Part shown: positions 1-8,062 of the stretch, one piece after another
Layout: each line of letters opens with the position of its first letter
Position numbering within the stretch: position 1 is the stretch's first letter
Origin: JAKIYB01 sp964590255
GTDB taxonomy: Bacteria > Armatimonadota > Hebobacteria > CAIYQO01
DNA length: 64,000 nucleotides
NCBI GenBank assembly: GCA_964590255.1
Contig: CAZPYA010000012.1
Span: 1-64,000, forward strand
Reading direction: 5' to 3'
Made by a program: the position numbers and the translations under genes
The notes under the pieces: model-generated
The model's input: only the letters and a program-made list of their open reading frames with translations
What the model was told of the DNA's origin: nothing
Database searches by the model: none

Positions 1-61
1 CACCAATCAAACCAAACTCAGACATGTGTTTGCAGGTGAGCGAAAGTCCTGAATAATAGTG

Positions 62-103
62 CCCCTCTCCCAGCATTGGGAGAGGGGTTGGGGTGAGGGC
101 GCG
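62..103. repeat. REP-like palindrome, G-rich type
   Basis: A 10-bp perfect stem (62-71 with 78-87) is followed by a G-rich tail TTGGGGTGAGGG. Similar palindromes recur between genes across the window. It lies just downstream of the hydrolase gene that ends at 140. The rest of 1-139 shows no gene. Confidence 0.7.
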
Positions 104-139
104 CGCGGGAGCACGCAACGACGAAAAACACAACGGCTC

Positions 140-949
140 TTACGGTTTCGCCGGCCCTAACGCGGCCTTGATCACAAATTCCAGCGCTTGCGCCGTATCG
201 GCACAGTCCGTTGCATGCCCGCCGTCCGGTCGGTGAATCAGCAGCACGCGCCGGTTGATCAACGCCAGCACGTTCGCCAGTCGGATGGCGCTGTCCGGCG
301 GCACCAGCGTGTCTTTGCCGCCGGTGGTGATGGCCACCGGCATGGTGAACGTTTCCGGCCAGTATTCCGCGCTGCGCTTTTTGTATACGTCCGGGATAGC
401 CGTCTTCGCCCCGCCGAATGACGCCGCGATGGCGTCCTGAAACTGCGTATATTCCAGGTGGTTGGCCATCGGGTTCTGCGCGCATACCCCGGCGATCAAT
501 GCCGGGTGCAGCGCGGTGAAGGTCAATACCGAGCTGCCGCCCATCGAGCCACCGACGAGGAACACCTTGTCGATCTTGTACTGCTCCCGCAGCACCGCGA
601 TGAGCTGCACCACGTCCGCCTCCGCCTTCGGCCCCATCCACGACGTGGTGGCGCGGTAATCCGGCGACACGAACAGCATCCCGTATTGCGACGCCAGGTC
701 GCGCGCCGCCTTGCACTCCCCGCGCGCCTCTCGGACATATTGCCAGCGGTCCGACCCATGCCCGTGCAACGCGATCAGCAGGTGGTGGGCCATATTCGGC
801 TGGAAGGTCTCCGGCAACATCATCACATACCGCTGCGCCGTGCCGTCCACCTTCGCGGTGAACGTCATATCATTCGCCTCGCCCAACTGCGCGCCGATTG
901 CCACCACCGCCACCCCCAACAGTAGAAGTAACAGAAGTACCGTTTGCAT
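140..949 (-). CDS. secreted alpha/beta hydrolase (esterase/PHB-depolymerase-like)
   Basis: This 269-aa protein has an N-terminal hydrophobic signal segment (residues 1-20). The alpha/beta-hydrolase layout is clear: an oxyanion-side HGHG motif near 62-65, the nucleophile elbow GGSMGG with Ser135, Asp213 in GKDTLVPPD, and His245 in DGGHATD. It is probably exported and acts on an ester substrate that the sequence does not reveal. The start at 949 was chosen because it begins the signal peptide. A longer frame upstream to 1141 has no signal sequence and runs over the promoter. No Shine-Dalgarno site is visible; the -10 box sits 5 nt before the ATG, so the mRNA is probably leaderless. Confidence 0.85.
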   Translation of the reverse strand: MQTVLLLLLLLGVAVVAIGAQLGEANDMTFTAKVDGTAQRYVMMLPETFQPNMAHHLLIALHGHGSDRWQYVREARGECKAARDLASQYGMLFVSPDYRATTSWMGPKAEADVVQLIAVLREQYKIDKVFLVGGSMGGSSVLTFTALHPALIAGVCAQNPMANHLEYTQFQDAIAASFGGAKTAIPDVYKKRSAEYWPETFTMPVAITTGGKDTLVPPDSAIRLANVLALINRRVLLIHRPDGGHATDCADTAQALEFVIKAALGPAKP

Positions 950-954
950 GCCAG

Positions 955-960
955 ATTGTA
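955..960 (-). promoter_or_regulatory. extended -10 box placing +1 at the hydrolase ATG
   Basis: On the minus strand TGTTACAAT (TGn plus TACAAT) ends 5 nt before the ATG at 949, with TTTTCA 18 nt upstream as a plausible -35. The expected transcription start falls on or next to the A of the ATG. Confidence 0.5.
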
Positions 961-994
961 ACAGGTATGAAGCGATACTGAAAATCGCTCCCGC

Positions 995-1279
995 TTGGGA
1001 ATTGTCCCCTCCACGGTATTGTCTTCGACTACGCGCATGCGTCAGAAGACGATTACGACGAAAACACCTTACCCCCACGCAGGAACCCCTCCCTCCGCCG
1101 CCGAATACGACCTGGTGGCCATTCTGCGTGTGCGCCAGCACGAAGAGTTGGCCGATCTGGTGACCGCCAACCTGCAGCGCATTCCCGGCATCCTCGCCAC
1201 CAATACCCTCATCGCGTTCCGCGCCTACTCAGCAAAAGACCTGGCCGCGATGTGGGAAATCGGGCTGGAAGAAGCATAG
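995..1279 (+). pseudogene. 5'-truncated Lrp/AsnC ligand-binding (RAM) domain
   Basis: From about 1087 to 1279 the frame encodes EYDLVAILRV, then a helix and ANLQRIPGILATNTLIAFRA, the second half of the Lrp/AsnC effector-binding domain (beta-alpha-beta with the IPGI turn). The first beta-alpha half is missing. The upstream part (TTG at 995 or ATG at 1037) encodes an unrelated Thr/Pro-rich stretch and has no ribosome binding site. There is no helix-turn-helix. It is most likely a remnant of a stand-alone RAM protein or an AsnC regulator. A short functional protein with a divergent N-terminus is less likely. Confidence 0.55.
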
Positions 1280-1401
1280 TTCCTCGGTCCTCCGTCAAAA
1301 TTGGCGCAAAAATCGCTGCAGGAATCGACAGGGACTGAGCGAAAGTAATAAAGCAATCGAGCATGTTGCCCGATTCATGCTGACGAAGGGAGGATACGGA
1401 C

Positions 1402-2343
1402 ATGCCTACCGTACTCTCCCAGGTGCAAATGCCCGCCGCGGCCACTTCGATGATGGCTTCCCTGTACGGGGCGGTGCGCACCTGGGACGACTCAGTCACT
1501 CTCACCGACCTCTTCGGCTTTTCCGGCCACGCGTTCATCCTCAACATTGAACGCACGCTATGTCCCAGCGGTCCCACGGCGTGGGACTGGGGCGCCATCC
1601 TCTTCCCGCTGCGCCAGATGTATGCGCTACGGCGCGTCTGCGCGTCCTGCGATATGCGCGGGCCCGAGGAAGCCCGTGAGTTGATCTGGCAGCGCACCGT
1701 GGAGAGCATCGACGGCGGGCACCCCGCCATCTTATGGGATGCCGTCTACCCGGAATTCTATCTCGCGGTCGGCTATGACGCCGAGCGCACGGAATATATC
1801 CTCCAGGGCCCTGGCGCCGAGCGTCTCGGCGGCCGCGTGCCCTACGCCCGCCTGGGGGTAAACACCGGCCAGGTGTGGGCGCTCTACCCCGGCCCGCGGC
1901 CCGCGCCGGACCGCGCCGCCGCCCGCGATCTCGCCCTGCGCGGCGCCGTCACCTGGCATCGCTGGGTCAACGACTCCACCTCGCTGTGGACCTTTGGCGG
2001 CGACGCCTGGGACGTGTGGATTGCGGCCATCAGTGAAGAGGAGATGGCACACGATTCCCGTCATCTATCCTCCAATCACTATGTCTACGCGGAGTGCCGC
2101 CGGCACGCCGCGGCGTTCCTGCAGGCGCAGGGGCCGGATTTCGCCGACGCGGCCGCCGCCTACGGGCGCGTCGCCGCTGCGTTGGAAGCGCTGTGCGCGG
2201 CGTGGCCATGGCCCGGGCCGGTGCCCGCGCTGGCCGAGCGGCGCGTGCTAACGGACTACCTGGCCGCCGCGCGCGACGCGGAGGCCGAGGCGGTGCAGGC
2301 GCTGGAATCGGTGATGACCGTGGCAAAGGCGCTGAGTGCGTAA
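1402..2343 (+). CDS. C39/BtrH-like papain-fold protein, probably non-catalytic
   Basis: The 313-aa protein starts at an ATG with a good GGGAGG site at 1387. Residues about 8-50 (SMMASLYGAVRTW to LFGFSGHAFIL) resemble the first helix and 'GVSGHAF' loop of C39-like or BtrH-type proteins. GHPAILWDAVYPEFYLAVGY (about 104-123) and ILQGPG match the later His/Asp strands of that fold. The position where these families carry the nucleophile Cys reads Met-Met, so proteolysis is unlikely. The C-terminal 100 residues are Ala-rich helices. It has no signal peptide and stands alone. Function is unknown; the family assignment is by pattern only. Confidence 0.6.
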   Translation: MPTVLSQVQMPAAATSMMASLYGAVRTWDDSVTLTDLFGFSGHAFILNIERTLCPSGPTAWDWGAILFPLRQMYALRRVCASCDMRGPEEARELIWQRTVESIDGGHPAILWDAVYPEFYLAVGYDAERTEYILQGPGAERLGGRVPYARLGVNTGQVWALYPGPRPAPDRAAARDLALRGAVTWHRWVNDSTSLWTFGGDAWDVWIAAISEEEMAHDSRHLSSNHYVYAECRRHAAAFLQAQGPDFADAAAAYGRVAAALEALCAAWPWPGPVPALAERRVLTDYLAAARDAEAEAVQALESVMTVAKALSA

Positions 2344-2347
2344 CGCG

Positions 2348-2377
2348 CGGGTGAGGCGGGGAAATCCGCCTCACCCG
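2348..2377 (+). terminator. 12-bp hairpin after the C39-like gene
   Basis: A perfect 12-bp stem (2348-2359 with 2366-2377) and 6-nt loop begin 5 nt after the stop codon. There is no U-tract, so termination strength is uncertain. Confidence 0.6.
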
Positions 2378-2412
2378 GCAAGCGCTTGTCACGCGAGTGA
2401 GCCCTCTTGCCT

Positions 2413-2441
2413 TTGCATCGCGGCACGTTTTTCGCTAGACT
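2413..2441 (+). promoter_or_regulatory. possible promoter for the YtxH gene
   Basis: TTGCAT (2413-2418) and TAGACT (2436-2441) are 17 bp apart. They would give a 5' leader of about 120 nt before the ATG at 2571. Both boxes are imperfect. Confidence 0.35.
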
Positions 2442-2570
2442 ATAGCCGGTGAGGGTTCCCGGAGGATGAGACCCGGCGCTTCGCATGGAAGCGGGCAGGC
2501 CATGGTTCGGGAGGAATCCCGCGCAACGGCACCGACATACAACGCATAGACCCGATGAAGGAGCACGACG

Positions 2571-2843
2571 ATGACTGAAGACCCCCGACAGTCCGCGGCG
2601 CCCGGCCTGGTGGCCGGTTTTCTGATTGGCGCCGCCGTCGGCGCGCTGACCGCGCTGCTGTATGCCCCGAAGCCCGGCGAGGAGACGCGGGAAGAACTGG
2701 CCGACGCCATGCAGGCGCGGCTGGCCGATCTGCGTACTCGGTTGGAGCAACTGAAGCGTGACATGGCCGCGGCCACTGAAGCGGCGAAGTCCGGCTTCCA
2801 CGAAGGCGCCGCGCGCATGCGGCGTCAGTTGGACGTGGAATAA
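2571..2843 (+). CDS. YtxH domain protein
   Basis: A 90-aa protein with a single glycine/alanine-rich membrane helix (residues 12-31), the YAPKPGEETREEL motif just after it, and an amphipathic coiled-coil tail to the end. This is the standard YtxH (general stress/envelope) plan. The ATG follows AAGGAG at a normal distance. It sits directly upstream of the rsbV-rsbW-sigB operon, which fits a stress-response setting, but the molecular role of YtxH proteins is not established. Confidence 0.85.
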   Translation: MTEDPRQSAAPGLVAGFLIGAAVGALTALLYAPKPGEETREELADAMQARLADLRTRLEQLKRDMAAATEAAKSGFHEGAARMRRQLDVE

Positions 2844-2900
2844 CCGGCGACTGGACAGCTATTGCAGGATGTTACGCGCACTGATGGCCGGAAAATCCGC

Positions 2901-2906
2901 TACACT
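2901..2906 (+). promoter_or_regulatory. possible -10 box for the rsb-sig operon
   Basis: TACACT lies 72 bp before the rsbV start. No convincing -35 is 16-18 bp upstream and no GTTT/GGGTA SigB-type promoter is visible, so autoregulation cannot be claimed. Confidence 0.3.
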
Positions 2907-2977
2907 AGCAGTGACTGGCAGCGCCGTTCGAGCTATCGCGTGCCGATGCTGTAGGGAAACGGCAAGGAGGAAAGACG

Positions 2978-3352
2978 ATGGGAACAGCGATGAATCTGGA
3001 GATACAGACCCGTTGCGTGGACGAACACCTGGCTGTTGTGGCATTCTCAGGCGAAATTGACGTCTATACCACGCCGCAGGCCAAAGAGGTAATATTAGAC
3101 CTGCTGGAGAGAGGGTACTACCACCTTGTCGTTAACCTGCAGCACGCGGACTATCTGGACAGCACCGCCCTGGGCATGCTGGTCGGGACGCTGAAGCGAG
3201 CGCGCGAGCGCGGCGGGGATCTGCGCCTGGTGGCGCCGCCCCCGCGCGTACGTCGCCTGCTGGAGATCACTCGGCTCGTTCAGGTGTTTCCCATTGATGC
3301 CTCCGAGCAGGACGCGACGGAACACCTTACACAAGAGGAGACGGGATCCTGA
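2978..3352 (+). CDS. rsbV: STAS-domain anti-sigma factor antagonist
   Basis: This 124-aa protein is a complete STAS domain. FSGEIDVYTTP (23-33) is the conserved first strand and DSTALG carries the phosphorylatable Ser62. In the RsbV/SpoIIAA family the unphosphorylated form binds the RsbW-type kinase and frees the sigma factor. The ATG is preceded by AAGGAGG. The TGA overlaps the ATG of the kinase gene by one base, which implies translational coupling and an operon with the next two genes. Confidence 0.9.
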   Translation: MGTAMNLEIQTRCVDEHLAVVAFSGEIDVYTTPQAKEVILDLLERGYYHLVVNLQHADYLDSTALGMLVGTLKRARERGGDLRLVAPPPRVRRLLEITRLVQVFPIDASEQDATEHLTQEETGS

Positions 3353-3804
3353 TGGCTACCTGTACTGGGTGTCACGTGGAATTACGCCTGCCAAACCGAC
3401 CGGAATTCGTGGCGGTAGCCCGACTGACGGTCGCGGCGGTGGCCTGCCGCATGGGCTTTGATGTCAGCGACATCGAAGATATCAAGGTGGCAGTGGGCGA
3501 AGCCTGCACCAACGCCATCGAACATGGCGTGCCGGCTGAGCACAGCACCGAAATGATCACCATTTCCTGCGCCGTCGAGGCGGAGGCGCTGGCGATCAGC
3601 GTGCATGACCCCGGCGTGGGTTTTGATCCCGGCGCCGCGGGGGCATCCCCGCATGCCGCCGGCACGGCGACATTGACGGAAGGCGGCCTCGGGCTGCTGC
3701 TGATAGAGGCACTCATGGATGACGTGGACGTCAGCAGCACGCCGGAGGACGGGACACGCGTGCGCATGGTTAAGCACCGGCGCACCGAGGAGGACCGCGT
3801 ATAA
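3352..3804 (+). CDS. rsbW: anti-sigma factor / serine kinase, RsbW family
   Basis: A 150-aa GHKL ATPase. The N-box reads VGEACTNAIEHG (about 48-59), the G1 box DPGVGFD (about 87-93), and the G2 box GGLGLLLIEAL (about 111-121). RsbW/SpoIIAB proteins bind their sigma factor and phosphorylate the STAS antagonist, both of which are adjacent here. Residues 1-10 contain two cysteines (CTGC) that are unusual for the family. The stop codon TAA overlaps the ATG of the sigma factor by one base. Confidence 0.9.
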   Translation: MATCTGCHVELRLPNRPEFVAVARLTVAAVACRMGFDVSDIEDIKVAVGEACTNAIEHGVPAEHSTEMITISCAVEAEALAISVHDPGVGFDPGAAGASPHAAGTATLTEGGLGLLLIEALMDDVDVSSTPEDGTRVRMVKHRRTEEDRV

Positions 3805-4748
3805 TGCTCTTTGGACTGGTCGGCGGACCGGATGACGCTGCACCGCAACAGGCGAAGATGAACGACCAAGATACACACGAGTTGGAACACGAAGGGGACG
3901 CTGTCGAGTTGGACGCCACGGAAACCGAGGCGGAAGACACCAGCGAGACCGAGATCGCAACCGAGGCCGAACGCCCCGAGGTTCCCGTGCGCCAGGAATC
4001 CCGGCACGATTACGACGAGGCGCTCTTTCACCGCTTTTATCGCTCGCGTGATCCGGTGGCCCGCGAACAACTCGTGATGAATCATATGAATCTCGTGCGC
4101 TTCCTGGCGAAGAAATTCGCCAACCGCGGCGAGCCGCTCGATGACCTCATCGGGGTGGGCACTATTGGCCTGATGCATGCCATCGACCGGTTTGACCCCG
4201 AGCGCGGCATCCGCTTCGCCACTTTTGCCACGCCGACAATTGTCGGCGAGATTAAACGCCACTTCCGCGACCGCGGCTGGGCCATCAAGGTGCCGCGCCG
4301 CCTGCAGGAAGTGAACCTTGCGGCCAATAAGGCGGTGGAGCAGCTCACGCTGAAACTCAACCGCGCCCCAAATGTGCAGGAAGTGGCCGATGCCATCGGC
4401 GCCAGCCTGGAAGAGACGCTGGAAGGCATGGAACTGGGCCACCTGTACGAGTTGGTGTCGCTGGATAACGAGCTGGGCGACGACGACGACGATTCCCGCT
4501 CGCGCCTGGAAGACTACGTCGGCAAGGAGGACGCCTCGTTCGAGGAATACGGCCTCCGCTCGCGGCTGGAAGACGCCATCCGCCGCCTCAGCCCGCGCGA
4601 ACGCAAGATCATCATCCTGCGCTTCTTCAAAGGCTGGTCGCAAACGGACGTCGCGAAAGCGCTGCACATCTCGCAGATGCACGTCTCCCGCCTCCAGCAC
4701 AAGGCGCTCGCTCGCCTGCGCGAGATGGTGGAATCGGAAGAAGTCTGA
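3804..4748 (+). CDS. sigB: group 3 sigma-70 factor, SigB/SigF type
   Basis: This 314-aa sigma factor has region 2 (NHMNLVRFLAKKFANRGEPLDDLIGVGTIGLMHAI, then FATFATPTIVGEIKRHFRD), region 3 (KVPRRLQE to IGASLEE) and region 4 (LSPRERKIIILRFFKGWSQTDVAKAL, an HTH). These are typical of SigB/SigF/SigG regulators controlled by partner switching. The N-terminus carries about 65 extra, very acidic residues. An alternative start at Met19 (3858) would shorten but not remove this extension. The one-base overlap with rsbW supports the start at 3804. No RsbU-type phosphatase gene is nearby. Confidence 0.9.
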   Translation: MLFGLVGGPDDAAPQQAKMNDQDTHELEHEGDAVELDATETEAEDTSETEIATEAERPEVPVRQESRHDYDEALFHRFYRSRDPVAREQLVMNHMNLVRFLAKKFANRGEPLDDLIGVGTIGLMHAIDRFDPERGIRFATFATPTIVGEIKRHFRDRGWAIKVPRRLQEVNLAANKAVEQLTLKLNRAPNVQEVADAIGASLEETLEGMELGHLYELVSLDNELGDDDDDSRSRLEDYVGKEDASFEEYGLRSRLEDAIRRLSPRERKIIILRFFKGWSQTDVAKALHISQMHVSRLQHKALARLREMVESEEV

Positions 4749-4768
4749 TGTGTGTGAATTGATGATAG

Positions 4769-4803
4769 AAAAGGGCTCCGGGCAACCGGGGCCCTTTTGT
4801 TTT
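4769..4803 (+). terminator. intrinsic terminator of the rsbV-rsbW-sigB operon
   Basis: A 13-bp stem (4769-4781 with 4786-4798) and a GCAA tetraloop are followed by GTTTT. It starts 21 nt after the sigma factor stop codon. Confidence 0.9.
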
Positions 4804-4829
4804 CCCCACCATTCGGGTATCGTTAGGTT

Positions 4830-6599
4830 ATGCGCCAGTTGCTGCGTTCATACCGCTGGTGGGCCGCCCTGGCCGGGCTCGCGCTGGTCATTCTCGTCGG
4901 GCGGTGGGGATATTTCCTCACCATGCCAATGGAGGGGTGGCTGTCGCGTGGCTGGTACGCCATGCACGACGGCTGGTATGCGATGGCGGAAGCCTGCTTT
5001 ACGCGAGCGAGTGAGAAGCAACCATCCTCGCACCTGCCGCGGGTGGCGTTGGCGGCGCTGTATACTATGCAGATCGAGCAGCCGGGAAAACGCCGGAAAT
5101 TTGGCCCATTGCAGCGCGTGCCCGGTGCGGGGGACTACCTCGACGCGAAAGAGCAACAGCGCATCGCGGAAGAGTATGAGACCGCGCACGGATGGTTGAA
5201 CGCACAGCAGGCATGGTTCGGCGCACATTTCGGCGCCGTGGCGGCCGAGATGCTTTTCGATGCCGGATGGACGAGTTATCCCGGCGAAACGGCGCGCCTC
5301 ATTGATGCCATGGCGGCCGCCTGCGCCGGCCGCGCGCCCGCGGCCTGGACAGCCTTTCACACGCTGGAGACCGGCAGCCCGCGGGGCTTCGCGCATCTGG
5401 CCAACGCCGACCCCCGCTTTCTCTACTATTACGCGGATGTGGCCTGGCGCACCGGGCGCGGCGCGGAGGCCCGGCGCATCCTCGCGCTGCCGGCGGCGAA
5501 GCTGATGCCGTATCAGCTCAACGCCTCCTGGCGGGCACAGGTGCTGGCGCGTTCAGTCACGCACAACTATGCCATGCCACCCGATGCCGGTGCGCGCGCG
5601 CGGGTGTGGGCTGTGCGCGCCGATGGTCTGCAGGACACCGGGTTGACCGAGCCAGACCGGGATGTCGCGTGGACGGTGCTCCCCGGCCGTGCTGGCGCGC
5701 ACCTCATCACCGTGTTGCATACGCGCCAAACGCCGCTGGCGGATGCGCTGGGCTGGTGGCAATGGGGTGGGGGGGCGTGGCAATCGCGGAGCGTGTCTGA
5801 TCGGCAGGCGATGGTCGATGCGGTGATGCGTGGCCCGTTGCCTGCCGCGCGCGTCGACGAGCCGCTCACCGGCTACAGCGCCTGGTCGTCCGCGCGGGAA
5901 TGTCTGGCGTTGCGCGGCACCGCGTATGGCAGCCACATCTGGAAACTCGTTGAGCTGCGTCGGGGCGCCACGCTGGTACCCGGTTGCGTACCCCGCGAGT
6001 TGGCCATTATTGACGGCCTGCTCTGGGTACACGATCTCGGCGGCTTCACCCGGCTGGACGACGACGGCTCCAGCGAGCAGTATCGCGGCGCCACCGTTAC
6101 CCAGGTCGGCGCGCTCTTCGGCGGCGCGGAAACACGGCGTATCGCCTTCGCCGTCAACGACGCCTGGCGCATGGCGCACGACGGCGCCGGCACGCTCTGG
6201 CTGGTCGCCTGGAACGGCATCGACCTCAGCCTGCGCGCCCGCTGGGACGGCGCCGCCTTCCGCCCGCCCACGACCGCCGAGCAGTCGGCCGCGCGCGGCG
6301 GCCTCCTCGATAGCGCCGGCCGCCTCTGGCGCCCCGGTGAATTACCCAGGGGCTTCCAGCGCGATGCCTGGCGCACCGCACCCGGCCAACCGCGCCTCGC
6401 CGACCCGGCCGTCTACGCTGTCGACGCCCGCGGCCGCGCCTGGGTGGTCTGCGGTACCCTCGCCGCGCGCTGGGATGGCGGTCGTTGGGTCAGCGTCGCC
6501 AATCGCCTGCCCGGCCCAGGGCCGTCGTTCACGAGTGGCATCGCCACCGGCAAGGGCGTGGTCATCACCATGCCCGGCGCGGTGGCCTATCTGGAATAG
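4830..6599 (+). CDS. membrane-anchored protein with helical-repeat and propeller-like regions
   Basis: The 589-aa protein has one transmembrane helix (about residues 11-30) and then an extracytoplasmic region. Residues about 35-85 look like TPR helices (GWYAMAEACFTRASEKQP). The last 350 residues are rich in Trp, Gly and Asp with repeated 'DGAGTLWLVAW', 'DSAGRLWRPGE' and 'DARGRAWVVCGTLAARWDGGRW' strands, as in two-component-regulator-type beta-propellers. No catalytic motif is recognised. The gene lies between two terminators, so it is monocistronic. A -10-like TATCGT ends 6 nt before the ATG, so it may be leaderless. Confidence 0.7.
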   Translation: MRQLLRSYRWWAALAGLALVILVGRWGYFLTMPMEGWLSRGWYAMHDGWYAMAEACFTRASEKQPSSHLPRVALAALYTMQIEQPGKRRKFGPLQRVPGAGDYLDAKEQQRIAEEYETAHGWLNAQQAWFGAHFGAVAAEMLFDAGWTSYPGETARLIDAMAAACAGRAPAAWTAFHTLETGSPRGFAHLANADPRFLYYYADVAWRTGRGAEARRILALPAAKLMPYQLNASWRAQVLARSVTHNYAMPPDAGARARVWAVRADGLQDTGLTEPDRDVAWTVLPGRAGAHLITVLHTRQTPLADALGWWQWGGGAWQSRSVSDRQAMVDAVMRGPLPAARVDEPLTGYSAWSSARECLALRGTAYGSHIWKLVELRRGATLVPGCVPRELAIIDGLLWVHDLGGFTRLDDDGSSEQYRGATVTQVGALFGGAETRRIAFAVNDAWRMAHDGAGTLWLVAWNGIDLSLRARWDGAAFRPPTTAEQSAARGGLLDSAGRLWRPGELPRGFQRDAWRTAPGQPRLADPAVYAVDARGRAWVVCGTLAARWDGGRWVSVANRLPGPGPSFTSGIATGKGVVITMPGAVAYLE

Positions 6600-6603
6600 A
6601 AAA

Positions 6604-6625
6604 GGACCGGCCAAACGGCCGGTCC
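6604..6625. terminator. terminator between convergent genes
   Basis: A perfect 9-bp stem (6604-6612 with 6617-6625) with an AAAC loop begins 4 nt after the stop of the membrane protein. lysA ends at 6662 on the other strand, so it may serve both. Confidence 0.75.
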
Positions 6626-6661
6626 CTGTTCATGACATGTTTCGCCCCATGTGGTTCAACC

Positions 6662-7993
6662 CTAGCCTCCGCAGCAGCAGCATGTCTTCGCCAAGCGCTC
6701 GGGGATCACGTCGTGGCTCACCACGTCGTCCAGCGATTCGCGGGCGACAATGAGGTCGGCGCGGCCGTCGCCCACCAGCACCATCGCCGGGCGGGTGAAG
6801 CGGTTGTAGTTGGAAGCCATCGTGTAATTGTAGGCGCCGGTGGTCTGCACGGCCAGCACGTCGCCCGGCTCCACCGTCGGCAGCGCCAGGTCAAAGATGA
6901 GGTTGTCGCACTCGCAGTGCTTGCCGGCTACCGTCACCGTCTGTTCGGCGGGCGCCTCGGGGCGGTTCGCCACCATCGCGGAATACTTCGCCTGGTAGAG
7001 CGCCGGGCGCGGGTTGTCGCTAAGGCCCCCGTCCACGCTTACGTAGCGTCGGATGCCCGGCACGTCCTTCACGATGCCGATGGTATAGAGCGTGGTGCCC
7101 GCCTCGCCGGTGATGGAGCGTCCCGGCTCCTGCAGCAGGCGCGGGTGAGGCAGGTTGTACTTCGTCACTTCTTCATGCACGCCGGTGATCACCGCTTCGG
7201 CATAGTCTTCCATGCTCGGCGGCTGGTCGTCGGCGGTATAGCGCACGCCGATGCCGCCGCCCAGGTCCAGCTCCTGCACCGTGAGGCCGATGCTGTCGCG
7301 TAGGTGCGCGGCGAAGCGCACCATCATGCGCGCCGCCATCTCGAAGGAGTCGAGGCCCATGATGTTGGAGCCGATGTGGCAGTGCACGCCCACCACGTCA
7401 AGATTCGGCAGTGACATGGCATACGCCAGCCCGCGCTCGGCGCAGCCGGTGGAGATGCCCAGGCCGAACTTGGTGTCGATCTGCCCGGTGGAGATATAGG
7501 AGTGCGTTTGCGGCTTGATGCCCGGCGCTACGCGCAGCAGCACCGGCTGCTTCACGCCGCGCTGGCCTGCCAGCGCGTTCAGCAGTTCCATCTCGCGCTC
7601 GTTATCCAGCACGATGCGGCCCACGCCGTGCTCCAGCGCCAACTCCAGCTCCCACGGCGCCTTGTTGTTGCCGTGCAGGTAGACGCGCTCCATGGGGAAG
7701 CCCGCCTGGATCGCGGTGTAAAGCTCGCCGCCCGAGGACAGGTCCAGACCCATTCCTTCCTCGTCCATAATGCGCGCCACCGCCATGTTCAGCAGCGCCT
7801 TCGCCGCGAAGAGCATCAGCGAATTCGGATAGCGCGTTTCGTAGGCCGCGCGCAGCGCGCGGCATTGGTGGCGCACCGCCGCCTCGTCGAGTATGTAGAG
7901 CGGCGTGCCGAACGCGCGCGCCAACTCGAGGGTGTCGCAGCCGCCGATCTCCAGATGACCGTGCGCATTTACGCATTGCGTGCCGAGAAACAT
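6662..7993 (-). CDS. lysA: diaminopimelate decarboxylase
   Basis: This 443-aa fold-type III PLP enzyme makes L-lysine from meso-diaminopimelate in the cytoplasm. FAAKALLN holds the PLP lysine (about Lys65). GVHCHIGSNI, DLGGGIGVRY, EPGRSITGEAG (phosphate binding) and the ECDNL active-site Cys region are all present and the length is normal. It ends with an odd run of four cysteines (TCCCCGG). The start at 7993 follows AAGGATG and the standard LysA N-terminus begins there. The frame stays open upstream to 8149, but that stretch is the regulatory leader. lysA is monocistronic with its own strong promoter at 8150-8178. Confidence 0.93.
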   Translation of the reverse strand: MFLGTQCVNAHGHLEIGGCDTLELARAFGTPLYILDEAAVRHQCRALRAAYETRYPNSLMLFAAKALLNMAVARIMDEEGMGLDLSSGGELYTAIQAGFPMERVYLHGNNKAPWELELALEHGVGRIVLDNEREMELLNALAGQRGVKQPVLLRVAPGIKPQTHSYISTGQIDTKFGLGISTGCAERGLAYAMSLPNLDVVGVHCHIGSNIMGLDSFEMAARMMVRFAAHLRDSIGLTVQELDLGGGIGVRYTADDQPPSMEDYAEAVITGVHEEVTKYNLPHPRLLQEPGRSITGEAGTTLYTIGIVKDVPGIRRYVSVDGGLSDNPRPALYQAKYSAMVANRPEAPAEQTVTVAGKHCECDNLIFDLALPTVEPGDVLAVQTTGAYNYTMASNYNRFTRPAMVLVGDGRADLIVARESLDDVVSHDVIPERLAKTCCCCGG

Positions 7994-8027
7994 GGGGTGC
8001 CATCCTTCAGGAATTGCGTAGTTCGCA

Positions 8028-8062
8028 ATAAAAAATGCCGCAGGGAATTGATGCCTGCGGCA
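8028..8062 (-). terminator. intrinsic terminator inside the lysA 5' leader
   Basis: On the minus strand a 9-bp GC-rich stem (8054-8062 with 8036-8044) with a 9-nt loop is followed directly by six U residues. It lies between the lysA promoter and the lysA start, so it should stop transcription unless it is bypassed. This is the hallmark of attenuation. Confidence 0.85.

Noticed and set aside
18..716. A 232-codon minus-strand ORF at the window start
   Set aside because: It overlaps the alpha/beta hydrolase in another frame and the REP-like element, and has no family pattern.
3372..4700. A 442-codon minus-strand ORF opposite rsbW and sigB
   Set aside because: It is a shadow of the strongly GC3-biased sigma factor genes; its translation is low-complexity, and the plus-strand frames carry clear family motifs.
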